A program made the translations under genes and the position numbers. Under the pieces are notes generated by a model that worked only from the letters and a program-made list of their open reading frames with translations, was not told the DNA's origin and searched no databases. From an uncultured Bacteroidales bacterium (GTDB lineage Bacteria > Bacteroidota > Bacteroidia > Bacteroidales > UBA932): DNA of 17,112 nucleotides. The stretch is from NCBI GenBank assembly GCA_934667175.1, contig CAKULN010000059.1, positions 1 to 17,112 of the forward strand, written 5' to 3'. Below, piece after piece: positions 1 to 7,922 of this stretch (its first letter is position 1; every line of letters starts with the position of its first letter).

Positions 1-878
1 TCCTTGCTGTAGAACGAGTGGGACACGAACGGTCCTCCCATGTAGTCGTTGTAGACCTCCCAGAGGCCTCTGGTCTCCACAAAGTCAAGATCGTGGTATT
101 TCAGAAACTTGATGCCAGGCTTGACGAACACGCTCGTGGTCATGTAGGAATTCTCTGCCGTGGCGGGAACATATTCCTTAAGAAAGGCATTGCGCCTTGC
201 GATGATGTTCTCTTCCGAGAAAGGATTGTCGCCGGCAGCCGGGTATTTGTAGATGAACACGCCTTGGGTGCTGTACTGCTTTTCGTCAGCAATCCAGATG
301 AAATCGTCCGTGACCTTCTTGAGGTTGTAGCCGATCGGAAAATGCACCCTTCCGCCGATCATCCTTTCAACCACGTCCCCTAATTTGGTTTCCTCGTAGA
401 GAAGGGTGTTGGCGATGACCCTGTTCCTTTCCGCCTGCTCAATCGCTCCGGTGATGTTCTCGCCGTTCTTGTCGAGGACGACGATCGCGGAATCGGCGCA
501 CGACGCGTTTATCTGGATCACGCATTGAGGATGGGCCCACACGTCAGTCCTGTAGACGACGCCCTGCTTGACGACCGTCGAGTCGATGTTGAAGATCACG
601 ATGTTCCTGTGGAGTTTGAACATGTCCGTGAACGCACCAGGGGAAAGGTTGACCAATGAATATAACGGCTCCCTTTGCGGCAGGTACTCGCAGTCTCTCG
701 CGAGCAGGCCTCCGATCTCGTTGCCCAGATTCCCTTCCCAGTTGTCCTTGCCGACCACGATGATGACTTCCCCGGCCTTGCCCGAGACGTTGGGCAGCAG
801 AGGCTTTGTGTTGTTATTGCACGACACCGCGCTGAGCAGAGCCAAGGTGGCGAAGGCGATTCCTGATAATCTTTTCAT
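1..878 (-). CDS. DUF4837 family lipoprotein (3' end missing, runs off window)
   Basis: Partial gene; about 292 codons are visible and reading stays open to the left edge. The product begins MKRLSGIAFATLALLSAVSC, a lipoprotein signal peptide with Cys20 as the lipidation site, so it is probably anchored in the outer or inner membrane facing the periplasm. The body matches my memory of the Bacteroidota-specific DUF4837 family: early segment GEVIIVVGKDNW, then WAHPQCVIQINA, later IGYNLKKVTDDFIWIADE and FLKYHDLDFVETRGLWEV. The biochemical role of the family is not known. The start at 878 is the only good ATG ahead of the signal peptide and lies 13 bases after the rseP stop, so it is the last visible gene of the M23-dxr-rseP operon. 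Members are usually a little over 300 residues, so only a short C-terminal piece should be missing. Confidence 0.85.
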   Translation of the reverse strand, partial: MKRLSGIAFATLALLSAVSCNNNTKPLLPNVSGKAGEVIIVVGKDNWEGNLGNEIGGLLARDCEYLPQREPLYSLVNLSPGAFTDMFKLHRNIVIFNIDSTVVKQGVVYRTDVWAHPQCVIQINASCADSAIVVLDKNGENITGAIEQAERNRVIANTLLYEETKLGDVVERMIGGRVHFPIGYNLKKVTDDFIWIADEKQYSTQGVFIYKYPAAGDNPFSEENIIARRNAFLKEYVPATAENSYMTTSVFVKPGIKFLKYHDLDFVETRGLWEVYNDYMGGPFVSHSFYSK

Positions 879-891
879 GATATTTTGGTTT

Positions 892-2229
892 TTAATGGAT
901 AAGCCTTGCGATGTCGTTTCCGAACGCCAGCACCATAAGCAGAAGCAGGAGGAACATCCCTATGATTTGGGCGACCTCAAGGAACCTGTCACTCGGTTTG
1001 CGCCCGGTGATCATCTCGTAGAGACAGAACACGATGTGTCCGCCGTCAAGCGCCGGGATCGGCAGAAGGTTCATCACACCGAGCATGATTGAGAGCAGCG
1101 CGAGAATATTCAGGAACCTGTACCAGTCCCACGTCGCCGGGAAAACCTGTCCGATCGAGATGAAACTGCCCACAGACTTGTAGGCCTCGGTGCTTGGCGA
1201 AGCCACCAGCTTCAGATCCCGCAGATAGCCGCCTATGGTCTCGAAAGTAAGTTTGAACCCCGCCGGGATGGCGCCGGCCAATGAATATTCCTTCGTCGTG
1301 AGCCCCGGGATCTTCATGAATATCCCGACCCTGCCGGCCGTGTCCACCTGAAGCGGGACTGAAAGGGTGTCCACCCCACGGAGGATCGTCGCCGTGACGG
1401 CGCCGCCTCGGAGTTCCGAAAGATATTTCCTAGAATCCTGCACGAACGGTGTGCTGACACTGTCCAGGGCGATGATCCTGTCGTTCTGCCGAAGGCCGGC
1501 TGAGGAGTTCGCCGAGGCGCTCATCACCGAGTCCACCACGAACGGAACCGCCAGGTCAAACACTCCCGGAGTGTTGAGCACCGCCCCGATCAGAGACCTG
1601 TCTATGTAGAGGTCAACCGTGTCCTTGTCTCTCAGTACCGTGACCTTGCTGACATTCCTGCGAGCCAGGTCCGCCTGGAGCATCCCGAAATTCTCGGGGA
1701 CATATTCATCCATCCTTATGATGTGGTCGCCGTTGCGGAAGCCGAGCTCCATGCCCAACTCGTTGGTGTAGATTTGGCTGCCTTCGTTGCTGATGTAGGC
1801 GCTTCCCCAGATCGCCATGATGCAGATGTAGGCGAGGATGGCGAACATGAAGTTGTAGAGGACTCCTCCTCCCATCACCAGGAGCCTCTGCCAGGCCTTC
1901 TTGGTGCGGAATTCCCACGGCTGCGGCTCCTTTTTCATCGAATCCAGATCCATCGACTCGTCGATCATTCCGCAGATTTTGCAGTAACCGCCCAGCGGCA
2001 GCCAGCCGATGCCATATTCAGTCTCCCAATCCTTCGCTTTAGGGAATATTCTTGTGAACCATTTCCCCTTGGTGCTGAACAACTTGGTGCCTCCGGCGTC
2101 GAAGAACAGGAAGAATTTGTCCACCCGGATTCCGAAAAGCTTCGCGAACGTGAAGTGCCCGAACTCGTGGATTATTATAAGTATTGAAAGCGCAAGGATT
2201 ACTTGCAGAATCTTCATCAGAACAACCAT
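892..2229 (-). CDS. rseP: RIP site-2 zinc metalloprotease RseP
   Basis: Inner-membrane protease that cuts substrates inside the membrane; in E. coli RseP cleaves the anti-sigma factor RseA and remnant signal peptides. Seen: HEFGH at residues 21-25 within the first membrane helix (zinc ligands and catalytic Glu22), two PDZ-like segments at about residues 125-195 and 205-290, and the second zinc-site motif NLLPIPALDGGH with Asp near 395, followed by a last membrane helix. The length of 445 residues is normal for the family. I chose ATG 2229, five bases past the dxr stop; a TTG at 2235 overlapping that stop and an internal ATG at 2217 are possible. Third gene of the minus-strand operon after M23 and dxr. 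The substrate in this organism cannot be read from the sequence. Confidence 0.95.
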   Translation of the reverse strand: MVVLMKILQVILALSILIIIHEFGHFTFAKLFGIRVDKFFLFFDAGGTKLFSTKGKWFTRIFPKAKDWETEYGIGWLPLGGYCKICGMIDESMDLDSMKKEPQPWEFRTKKAWQRLLVMGGGVLYNFMFAILAYICIMAIWGSAYISNEGSQIYTNELGMELGFRNGDHIIRMDEYVPENFGMLQADLARRNVSKVTVLRDKDTVDLYIDRSLIGAVLNTPGVFDLAVPFVVDSVMSASANSSAGLRQNDRIIALDSVSTPFVQDSRKYLSELRGGAVTATILRGVDTLSVPLQVDTAGRVGIFMKIPGLTTKEYSLAGAIPAGFKLTFETIGGYLRDLKLVASPSTEAYKSVGSFISIGQVFPATWDWYRFLNILALLSIMLGVMNLLPIPALDGGHIVFCLYEMITGRKPSDRFLEVAQIIGMFLLLLLMVLAFGNDIARLIH

Positions 2230-2231
2230 CG

Positions 2232-3404
2232 TCAACCTTTCTTAGCCATGGCCTCGATCTTCCTTTGGGCCAATGAATATGTTTCCTCGTTTGTCTTGAA
2301 TATGTCCTCAACCGACGGATCTTTCACGAACTGAGCGCATTCCATGCACTCTCCGACCACATCCGTGATGCCATAGAACGGAATCCTGTCCTGCAGGAAC
2401 GCCGCCACGGCCGCCTCGTTCGCCGCGTTCATGGCGCAAGGAATATTCCCGCCTCTCTCCAACGCCTTGTAGGCCAGCGCCAGCGCCGGGAACTTCTCCG
2501 TGTCCGGCTTGAAGAACGAGATGTTGCCGAGCTCGGCGAAATCCAGCTTCTTGTTCGCCAGCGGAAGCCTTTCCGGGAACCCGATGGCGAACTGGATCGG
2601 CTCCCGCATGTCCGGGCTGGCGAGCTGGGCTATCACGGCTCCGTCCTCATATTCAACCATCGAATGGATGATTGACTCCGGGTGCACGACAACGTTGATC
2701 CTGTCGGCCGGTGTGTCGAAGAGCCACCGTGCCTCGATCACCTCAAAGCCTTTGTTCATCATTGTGGCTGAGTCGATTGTGATCTTCGCTCCCATGCTCC
2801 AGTTCGGATGCTTGAGAGCCATGTCCTTTGTCGCCGCGCTGATCCTGTCCTTGTCCCAAGTCCTGAACGGTCCTCCGGAGGCGGTAAGGTGGATCCTGTG
2901 TATCGCGTTGCCTTGCGCGGAAAGCAGGCACTGGAATATCGCCGAATGCTCCGAATCCACCGGAAGGATCGGAGCGTGGAACTTCTTTGACATCCCCATC
3001 ACGATCGAGCCGGCTGCCACGAGGGTCTCCTTGTTGGCCAGTGCGATGACTTTTCCGGCGCCTATCGCCGCCATGGTCGGAGCCAGTCCGCTGAACCCGA
3101 CCATCGCCGCCACGACGATGTCCACCCTGTCGCTTGTCACCAGATCGCAGACGGACTTCATCCCGGCGAACGCTTTCGTGTCGCTCCCGTCCAAGGCCTC
3201 GGAAAGACTCTTGAATTTGGTCTCGTCGCAGATGACCGCATTGTTGACATCAAACTCTCTGGCCTGGGCGGCCATGAGCTCCCAGCTGCCCAGACATGTG
3301 AGCAGCTCGACCTCAAAAAGGTCTCTGTGCTCCCTTATCACGTCAAGGGTCTGCCGGCCTATCGAACCGGTAGACCCGAGTATCGCTATTCTTCTCTTTT
3401 CCAT
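2232..3404 (-). CDS. dxr: 1-deoxy-D-xylulose-5-phosphate reductoisomerase
   Basis: Cytosolic enzyme for the first committed step of the MEP isoprenoid pathway: rearrangement and NADPH-dependent reduction of DXP to 2-C-methyl-D-erythritol 4-phosphate. Seen: N-terminal nucleotide-binding GSTGSIGRQTLDVI (residues 10-23), ALANKETLVAAG, the metal and substrate motif LPVDSEHSAIFQCL, LTASGGPFR, and HPNWSMGAKITIDSATMMNKG, all diagnostic. The length of 390 residues is typical. Its ATG shares one base with the stop of the upstream M23 gene (TGATG), which points to translational coupling, and rseP begins almost at once after it. dxr next to rseP is a common bacterial arrangement. Confidence 0.97.
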   Translation of the reverse strand: MEKRRIAILGSTGSIGRQTLDVIREHRDLFEVELLTCLGSWELMAAQAREFDVNNAVICDETKFKSLSEALDGSDTKAFAGMKSVCDLVTSDRVDIVVAAMVGFSGLAPTMAAIGAGKVIALANKETLVAAGSIVMGMSKKFHAPILPVDSEHSAIFQCLLSAQGNAIHRIHLTASGGPFRTWDKDRISAATKDMALKHPNWSMGAKITIDSATMMNKGFEVIEARWLFDTPADRINVVVHPESIIHSMVEYEDGAVIAQLASPDMREPIQFAIGFPERLPLANKKLDFAELGNISFFKPDTEKFPALALAYKALERGGNIPCAMNAANEAAVAAFLQDRIPFYGITDVVGECMECAQFVKDPSVEDIFKTNEETYSLAQRKIEAMAKKG

Positions 3405-4255
3405 CAGAAACTAATGTATTTTGTGGGATCGACAGCCTCGCCCTTGTGCCACAGTTCGAAATGTAGATGATCCCCGTCCGAGAGAGAGCCTGTGCCGCCA
3501 AGTATCGCTATCGGAGCGCCGGCGGTCACCTTGTCCCCAGTCTTTTTCATGAGCTTCTGGTTGTGCTTGTAGACGGAGATGATGTCACCTTCATGCTGGA
3601 TTCTTATGGTGTAGCCTTCCGTGTCGGTCCACCCGTCGGAGATCACGGTGCCGTCCAGGACGGCCATGACCACAGAGTTGCCCGGGGCTGTGATGTCGAT
3701 GTAAGGATGAAGCGCCTTGTCGTAGCCTTGGGAGACCACTCCTTTGAGCGGCGTGAAGAAATGCATGCCTTCGATAGGAAGAGTCCTTGAGGAGTTTGAT
3801 TTGATGTCGAACTTATCCTCATCAGTGACTTCCTTTCTCAGCAGGGAATCCTTTCCCGCGATTTCCTTCATCCGGGCGGCGGTCAGCGCGGAGTTTCTCT
3901 TGACTTCCATCAGACTGTCGATCTTGAGCGGTTCCTGGCCGTCGATGACCCTGCGGAGATTCTCTGAATACAGTTCCCATTTTGTGATGACATTCTCCAG
4001 TGAATCAATCCTGATCGCGTTCTGAATCGCGTCATGTTTTGTCCGCGCGTCAGGATAGCCGGGAATCAAGGTCCGGACTGGGGTGAACGCGATCAGGCAG
4101 AAGATGACGGAAATCGTGACGACGATAACCGTTATTCCTGTCACGAGAGCGCCTATCCTTGTGAATTTCCTTGACCAAAGCTTATCGTGGGTGTCGTCAT
4201 CCACTATCGTGAGCCTGAGGTTATTGCTGGTGCCTCCTTTTTTCTGTCTGGACAT
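3404..4255 (-). CDS. Membrane-anchored M23 family (LytM-type) peptidase
   Basis: Predicted peptidoglycan endopeptidase tethered to the inner membrane. Order of parts: a short basic, Ser/Asn-rich cytosolic N-terminus; one membrane helix at about residues 34-57; a charged, probably coiled-coil spacer at about 70-140; and an M23 domain from about 160 to the end. The zinc and catalytic residues are all present: HxxxD (His183, Asp187), a central His231 in YKHN, and HLH (His263, His265). It should therefore be active, unlike degenerate EnvC/NlpD-type regulators. Length is 283 residues. First gene of the minus-strand operon with dxr, rseP and DUF4837; the 5' end lies 44 bases from the divergent ruvX start. 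No TAnnTTTG element is clear on its own strand. The exact cleavage specificity is unknown. Confidence 0.88.
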   Translation of the reverse strand: MSRQKKGGTSNNLRLTIVDDDTHDKLWSRKFTRIGALVTGITVIVVTISVIFCLIAFTPVRTLIPGYPDARTKHDAIQNAIRIDSLENVITKWELYSENLRRVIDGQEPLKIDSLMEVKRNSALTAARMKEIAGKDSLLRKEVTDEDKFDIKSNSSRTLPIEGMHFFTPLKGVVSQGYDKALHPYIDITAPGNSVVMAVLDGTVISDGWTDTEGYTIRIQHEGDIISVYKHNQKLMKKTGDKVTAGAPIAILGGTGSLSDGDHLHFELWHKGEAVDPTKYISF

Positions 4256-4260
4256 AAGAT

Positions 4261-4291
4261 TTTGACTTGAAAGCCTTTTTCGTTAACTTTG
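4261..4291 (+). promoter_or_regulatory. Bacteroidota-type promoter for ruvX-def operon
   Basis: The -33 element TTTG at 4261-4264 and the -7 element TAACTTTG at 4284-4291 are separated by exactly 19 bases, an exact fit to the Bacteroidota consensus TTTG-N19-TAnnTTTG. Transcription should start a few bases after 4291, almost at the ATG at 4300. It is the most convincing promoter in the window. Confidence 0.8.
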
Positions 4292-4299
4292 CGGATCAC

Positions 4300-4719
4300 A
4301 TGGACAGGATCATCGGCATAGATTACGGACGCAGGCGCGTCGGGGTCGCGGTCAGCGATCCGCTTGGTATATTTGCCTCAGCCCTGGACACGGTTCCAGC
4401 TGCAAAGATAATAGAATATATCAAAAGTTATGCTCAAAAGGAGACCATAACACGCTTTGTGGTCGGCTATCCGATGAACATGAACAACAAACCGTCCGAG
4501 GCCGCCGCCGACGTGGACATATTCCTGAAGAACCTCGCGAAGGCTTTTCCGGACATTCCGGTGACCCTTGAGGATGAACGATTCACGTCCGTGCTGGCTC
4601 ACCGGGCGATGATTGACGGCGGGATGAAGGCGAAGGATCGCCGCGACAAGACATCCGTGGACCGGATCAGCGCCGCGATCATCCTCCAGAGCTATCTGGA
4701 CAGGACGAACAGAAATTAA
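4300..4719 (+). CDS. ruvX: RuvX/YqgF family Holliday-junction resolvase-like nuclease
   Basis: Putative RNase H-fold nuclease, annotated as a pre-16S rRNA 5'-end processing factor or Holliday-junction resolvase. Seen: GIDYGRRRVGVAVSD (first catalytic Asp at residue 8), VVGYPMNMN, the second acidic motif TLEDERFTS, and the C-terminal DKTSVDRISAAIILQSYL with its conserved Asp. I use ATG 4300, giving 139 residues, the normal family size. A TTG at 4267 would add 11 residues but would lie inside the promoter. The upstream element leaves virtually no 5' untranslated region, so the mRNA may be leaderless. def follows after 11 bases, so the two are probably co-transcribed. Confidence 0.93.
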   Translation: MDRIIGIDYGRRRVGVAVSDPLGIFASALDTVPAAKIIEYIKSYAQKETITRFVVGYPMNMNNKPSEAAADVDIFLKNLAKAFPDIPVTLEDERFTSVLAHRAMIDGGMKAKDRRDKTSVDRISAAIILQSYLDRTNRN

Positions 4720-4730
4720 AGGTTAGAGTT

Positions 4731-5285
4731 ATGATATTACCTATTTATTTATACGGTTCGGAGGTTCTCAGGCGGAAGGCCGCCCCGGCGGATCTCTCGG
4801 AGAAGGAAAAGATCACCAAGTTGGTGACCGACATGGAGGAGACACTCGCAAAGTCGGAAGGCTGCGGACTTGCCGCCCCGCAGGTAGGGGAGAGCGTGCG
4901 GATTCTCATCGTTGACGGTACCGGGATGACGGATGTCTATCCTTACCTTGCGGATTTCAAGAGGGTGATGATCAACCCGGTGATTCTGGAGGAGAGCGAG
5001 AAAAAATGTGAATATTCCGAAGGCTGTCTCAGCATCCCCGGCATCTACTGCGATGTGACGAGACCTCAGAGCATGACCGTTGAATATTACAACGGCGATT
5101 TCGAGAAGGTGACGGAGACTTTCAACAAGTTCGCCTGCCGCATGGTGCAGCACGAGATGTCCCATCTGGACGGAGACCTGTTCGTGGATCATGTCGCTCC
5201 CATAAGGAGGAAGATCATTTCGAAAAAGCTCCAGAACATCGCTAAAGGAAAGGTTTTTGCAAGGTACGCCACTAAAATTAAATAA
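4731..5285 (+). CDS. def: Peptide deformylase
   Basis: Cytosolic metalloenzyme that removes the formyl group from the N-terminal methionine of new proteins. All three family motifs are present: GCGLAAPQ (residues 44-51), EGCLS with metal ligand Cys99, and HEMSH at 141-145 supplying two His ligands and catalytic Glu142. The usual motif reads HExDH, so Ser144 in place of Asp is a small departure that leaves ligands and catalytic residue intact. Length of 184 residues is normal. It sits 11 bases after ruvX and 11 bases before the phosphomutase gene in one tight plus-strand transcription unit. Confidence 0.96.
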   Translation: MILPIYLYGSEVLRRKAAPADLSEKEKITKLVTDMEETLAKSEGCGLAAPQVGESVRILIVDGTGMTDVYPYLADFKRVMINPVILEESEKKCEYSEGCLSIPGIYCDVTRPQSMTVEYYNGDFEKVTETFNKFACRMVQHEMSHLDGDLFVDHVAPIRRKIISKKLQNIAKGKVFARYATKIK

Positions 5286-5296
5286 TCATCATCAAT

Positions 5297-6655
5297 ATGG
5301 GTGCATTTCACGCGTATGACATACGCGGAGTCTATAACGTTGACTTCGATCGTAACACCGCCTACAAGGTGGGCTATTTTATTCCGGAACTCCTTGACAC
5401 AGACAAGGTTCTTGTGGGCCGTGACTGCCGTCTCTCGTCTCCGGAGATTCATGAATATCTTCTCAAAGGCATCACCGACGCCGGCGCTGATGTCTATGAC
5501 ATAGGTCTCAGTACGACTCCGATGGTTTATTTCGGGACCGCCAACTACGGATTCAAGGCCTCGGTGCAGATCACGGCCTCGCATAACCCTAAGGAATACA
5601 ACGGAATGAAGGTCTCCAGGGAGAACGCCCTTCCTGTCGGCCTGGATTCCGGACTCGGACAGATCCAGGAGTGGATCGAGAGCGGCAGACCGACCCCTGT
5701 CGCCGAAAAGAGAGGGAAGGTCATTCTCAAGGATATTCATAAGGATTACCTTGACTTCCTGCTGAAGTTCAAGGGCGACTATTCCGACATCAAGATCGCG
5801 TTCGACCTTTCCAACGGAATGTCAAGTCTTTACGCCCGTGAGATTTTCGGTGACGAGCCGGCCTACATATTCGAGGATATGGATGGCAACTTCCCGAACC
5901 ATGAGCCTAACCCCCTGATCCCCAAGAATGTCGAACCGCTTCAGGCTTTGGTGGGGAAGACGGGCGCTGACGTAGGCGTGATCTATGACGGCGACGCGGA
6001 CCGTGTGATGTTCGTCGACAACGAGGGCAAGTTCGTCTCTCCTGACCTTATGATAGCCGTTCTCGGACATTATTTCGTTGATGAGAGACACGAGACCGGT
6101 ACCGTGCTTCAGGACATCCGCAGCTCCAAGGCGGTAGGGGAGTACCTTACCCCGATGGGATGCAAGATGGCCACCTGGAAGGTCGGCCGGGCCTTCGCCG
6201 CCAGAAAGCTCCGTGAGCTTGACGGTGTCTGGGGCGGAGAACTTGCAGGGCACTATTATTTCCGCGACTTCTTCTATTCGGACAGCGGACTGCTCGCCTC
6301 AATGCTTATCCTGAGGGTTGTGGCCGCCATGAAGAAAAAAGGTGTCACCCTGCACGAACTCATCGGCAGGATCGCCCGCTATCAGAACTCCGGCGAGATC
6401 AACTTCCGTCTTGACGACAAGAAAGGTGCGATGGACGCTGTCAAGGAATATTTCACTTCGAAGGAAAAGCCTACTGCCGAGATGGATTTTGACGGCTACA
6501 GGGTCGAGTTCCCGGACTGGTGGTTCAACATCCGTCCTTCCAACACTGAGCCTTACCTGAGGTTTATCTGCGAGGCCACTTCGGACGCGCTTCTTGAGGA
6601 AAAGGTTGGTGAGACAAAGAATCTTCTTGTGGGGAGATTCGGAGCAAAACTGTAG
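5297..6655 (+). CDS. Phosphomannomutase/phosphoglucomutase (alpha-D-phosphohexomutase)
   Basis: Enzyme interconverting hexose 1- and 6-phosphates, feeding GDP-mannose or UDP-glucose for surface polysaccharide. All four domain signatures are visible: N-terminal AYDIRG; the phosphoserine loop ITASHNPKEYNGMK with Ser95; the Mg-binding loop DGDADR at 231-236; the sugar-recognition loop GGELAGH at 314-320; and the C-terminal phosphate-binding RPSNTEP at 413-419. The length of 452 residues fits the PMM/PGM group. GGELAGH differs slightly from the more common GGEMSGH. Which sugar is preferred cannot be told from sequence alone, so no gene symbol is given. The gene lies 11 bases after def, with the M23-LysM gene 8 bases downstream. 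Confidence 0.92.
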   Translation: MGAFHAYDIRGVYNVDFDRNTAYKVGYFIPELLDTDKVLVGRDCRLSSPEIHEYLLKGITDAGADVYDIGLSTTPMVYFGTANYGFKASVQITASHNPKEYNGMKVSRENALPVGLDSGLGQIQEWIESGRPTPVAEKRGKVILKDIHKDYLDFLLKFKGDYSDIKIAFDLSNGMSSLYAREIFGDEPAYIFEDMDGNFPNHEPNPLIPKNVEPLQALVGKTGADVGVIYDGDADRVMFVDNEGKFVSPDLMIAVLGHYFVDERHETGTVLQDIRSSKAVGEYLTPMGCKMATWKVGRAFAARKLRELDGVWGGELAGHYYFRDFFYSDSGLLASMLILRVVAAMKKKGVTLHELIGRIARYQNSGEINFRLDDKKGAMDAVKEYFTSKEKPTAEMDFDGYRVEFPDWWFNIRPSNTEPYLRFICEATSDALLEEKVGETKNLLVGRFGAKL

Positions 6656-6663
6656 GTGTGCCG

Positions 6664-7725
6664 ATGATTTCCGGAAGATTTTGGGCCGGTGCGGTAGTGG
6701 CCGCCCTGGCCATGGTTCAGTTTTCGGTGTCCGCCTTCGCTCAGGACACCACGATAAAGACCAAGAAGCAGGCGGAGATCCTTGTTCCCAGGATTTCGCG
6801 GGAGTCGGTGCAGTCACTGGACCCCAACAGGGCGGTGGCGCTGGACACGATTGACACGGCGGACCCTTACATCAAGATACTCCTGCTTTCCGACAACACA
6901 TGGAAGTATTTCAAGGATCCAGGCTACGCGCGTGACAACAAGATATTCAATGAATATTGGACCCACGATTACCCTGATCCCTATCATGTCTCGCTTGACG
7001 AGCTTCCTGATGAGATCGCCCTTTGGATAGTTGATACTCTGAGCGAGTACAAATGCCCTCATCAGAACGAGGTCTATTCAAAGTTCGGGTACCGCCACAG
7101 GAGACGTCATCAGGGAGTTGATCTTCCTTTGCATGTTGGAACTCCAGTCTATGCCGCCTTTGACGGCAAGGTGCGTATCTCCAGATACTATAAAGGTTAC
7201 GGCAACCTCGTGGTTCTCCGCCATGACAACGGTCTTGAGACATTCTATGGGCATCTGTCGAAGATTTATGTGCAGGATGACCAATGGGTGAACGCCGGCA
7301 CGATCATCGGCCTTGGCGGCTCGACCGGCCGCTCGACCGGCCCTCACCTCCATTTTGAGACCCGCTATAAGGGCTATGCCTTTGATCCGCAATGGCTTAT
7401 AGATTTTCCTTCCGGGACGTTGAGGCACAGGTTGTTCGTGCTTAAGAAGAAGTACCTGAACGCCAACAGCAAGTACGTCCCGGAGAGCGAGCAGGAGGAG
7501 ATCGACATTCTTGAGGGTGACGCCAAGGACAAGGAGGAGGCCGCCAGGAAGGCCGAGGCAGAGAGAAAGGCCGCTGCCGCAGCCCAGTACCACACGATCC
7601 GTCAGGGAGACACTCTCGGTGCCATTGCCCGGAAGTATCACACCTCAGTCAAAGCCCTCTGCCGTCTTAACGGCATCAAGGAGACCACCACCTTACGTCT
7701 CGGCAGAAAGCTTCGGGTGAGGTAG
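6664..7725 (+). CDS. Secreted M23 peptidase with C-terminal LysM domain
   Basis: Predicted periplasmic peptidoglycan endopeptidase that binds the wall through LysM. Parts in order: signal peptide 1-27 (cleavage after SAFAQ or SAFA); an N-terminal region of unknown fold at 28-135; an M23 domain at about 136-245 with the full catalytic set HQGVD (His149, Asp153), His197 in YGHLS, and HLH (His228, His230); a charged Ala/Glu/Lys linker at 284-307; and one LysM repeat at 309-353. I chose ATG 6664; a GTG two codons upstream is less likely. Length is 353 residues. Last gene of the ruvX-def-phosphomutase unit, closed by the terminator at 7760. It differs from the membrane-anchored M23 protein on the other strand by having a cleavable signal and LysM. 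Confidence 0.9.
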   Translation: MISGRFWAGAVVAALAMVQFSVSAFAQDTTIKTKKQAEILVPRISRESVQSLDPNRAVALDTIDTADPYIKILLLSDNTWKYFKDPGYARDNKIFNEYWTHDYPDPYHVSLDELPDEIALWIVDTLSEYKCPHQNEVYSKFGYRHRRRHQGVDLPLHVGTPVYAAFDGKVRISRYYKGYGNLVVLRHDNGLETFYGHLSKIYVQDDQWVNAGTIIGLGGSTGRSTGPHLHFETRYKGYAFDPQWLIDFPSGTLRHRLFVLKKKYLNANSKYVPESEQEEIDILEGDAKDKEEAARKAEAERKAAAAAQYHTIRQGDTLGAIARKYHTSVKALCRLNGIKETTTLRLGRKLRVR

Positions 7726-7759
7726 ACATTTTGGCCTCGGTCAAAAGAATTTGTGTTGA

Positions 7760-7786
7760 AACAGTCCCATCGGGGCTGTTTTTTTT
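7760..7786 (+). terminator. Rho-independent terminator after M23-LysM gene
   Basis: A stem of AACAGTCCC (7760-7768) against GGGGCTGTT (7772-7780), nine pairs including one T-G wobble, around a three-base loop, followed by eight T (7779-7786). It lies 35 bases past the stop of the M23-LysM gene and ends the housekeeping unit. Confidence 0.88.
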
Positions 7787-7799
7787 GAAATTATTTTTT

Positions 7800-7807
7800 T
7801 AACTTTG
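7800..7807 (+). promoter_or_regulatory. Probable -7 promoter element for the fimbria-like operon
   Basis: TAACTTTG matches the Bacteroidota -7 consensus TAnnTTTG exactly. The position where TTTG would be expected 19 bases upstream (7777-7780) reads TGTT and overlaps the end of the terminator stem, so the -33 part is weak. If used, it gives an untranslated leader of about 110 bases before the ATG at 7923. I see no riboswitch-like structure in that leader. Confidence 0.55.
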
Positions 7808-7922
7808 CGACAGTTTTGGGCATTCCCATGAAATGTACCTGTTAGAGAAGCGTTTTGGTGTCCGCATTTTAACCGCAAAAAGTAAACCCACACTGGAACA
7901 CAGGATTAGGAAGATAACCACG

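Noticed and set aside
2500..3414. A 304-residue plus-strand reading frame
   Set aside because: It lies wholly antisense to dxr, whose motifs are unmistakable, and shows no recognisable domain or signal; it is a by-product of GC-rich codons.
4267..4299. An upstream TTG start for ruvX
   Set aside because: It falls within the promoter, and the extra residues are not part of the family; ATG 4300 gives the normal 139 residues.
5141..5165. HEMSH instead of HExDH in peptide deformylase as a sign of an inactive enzyme
   Set aside because: Both His ligands, the catalytic Glu and the Cys ligand are kept, so activity is expected.
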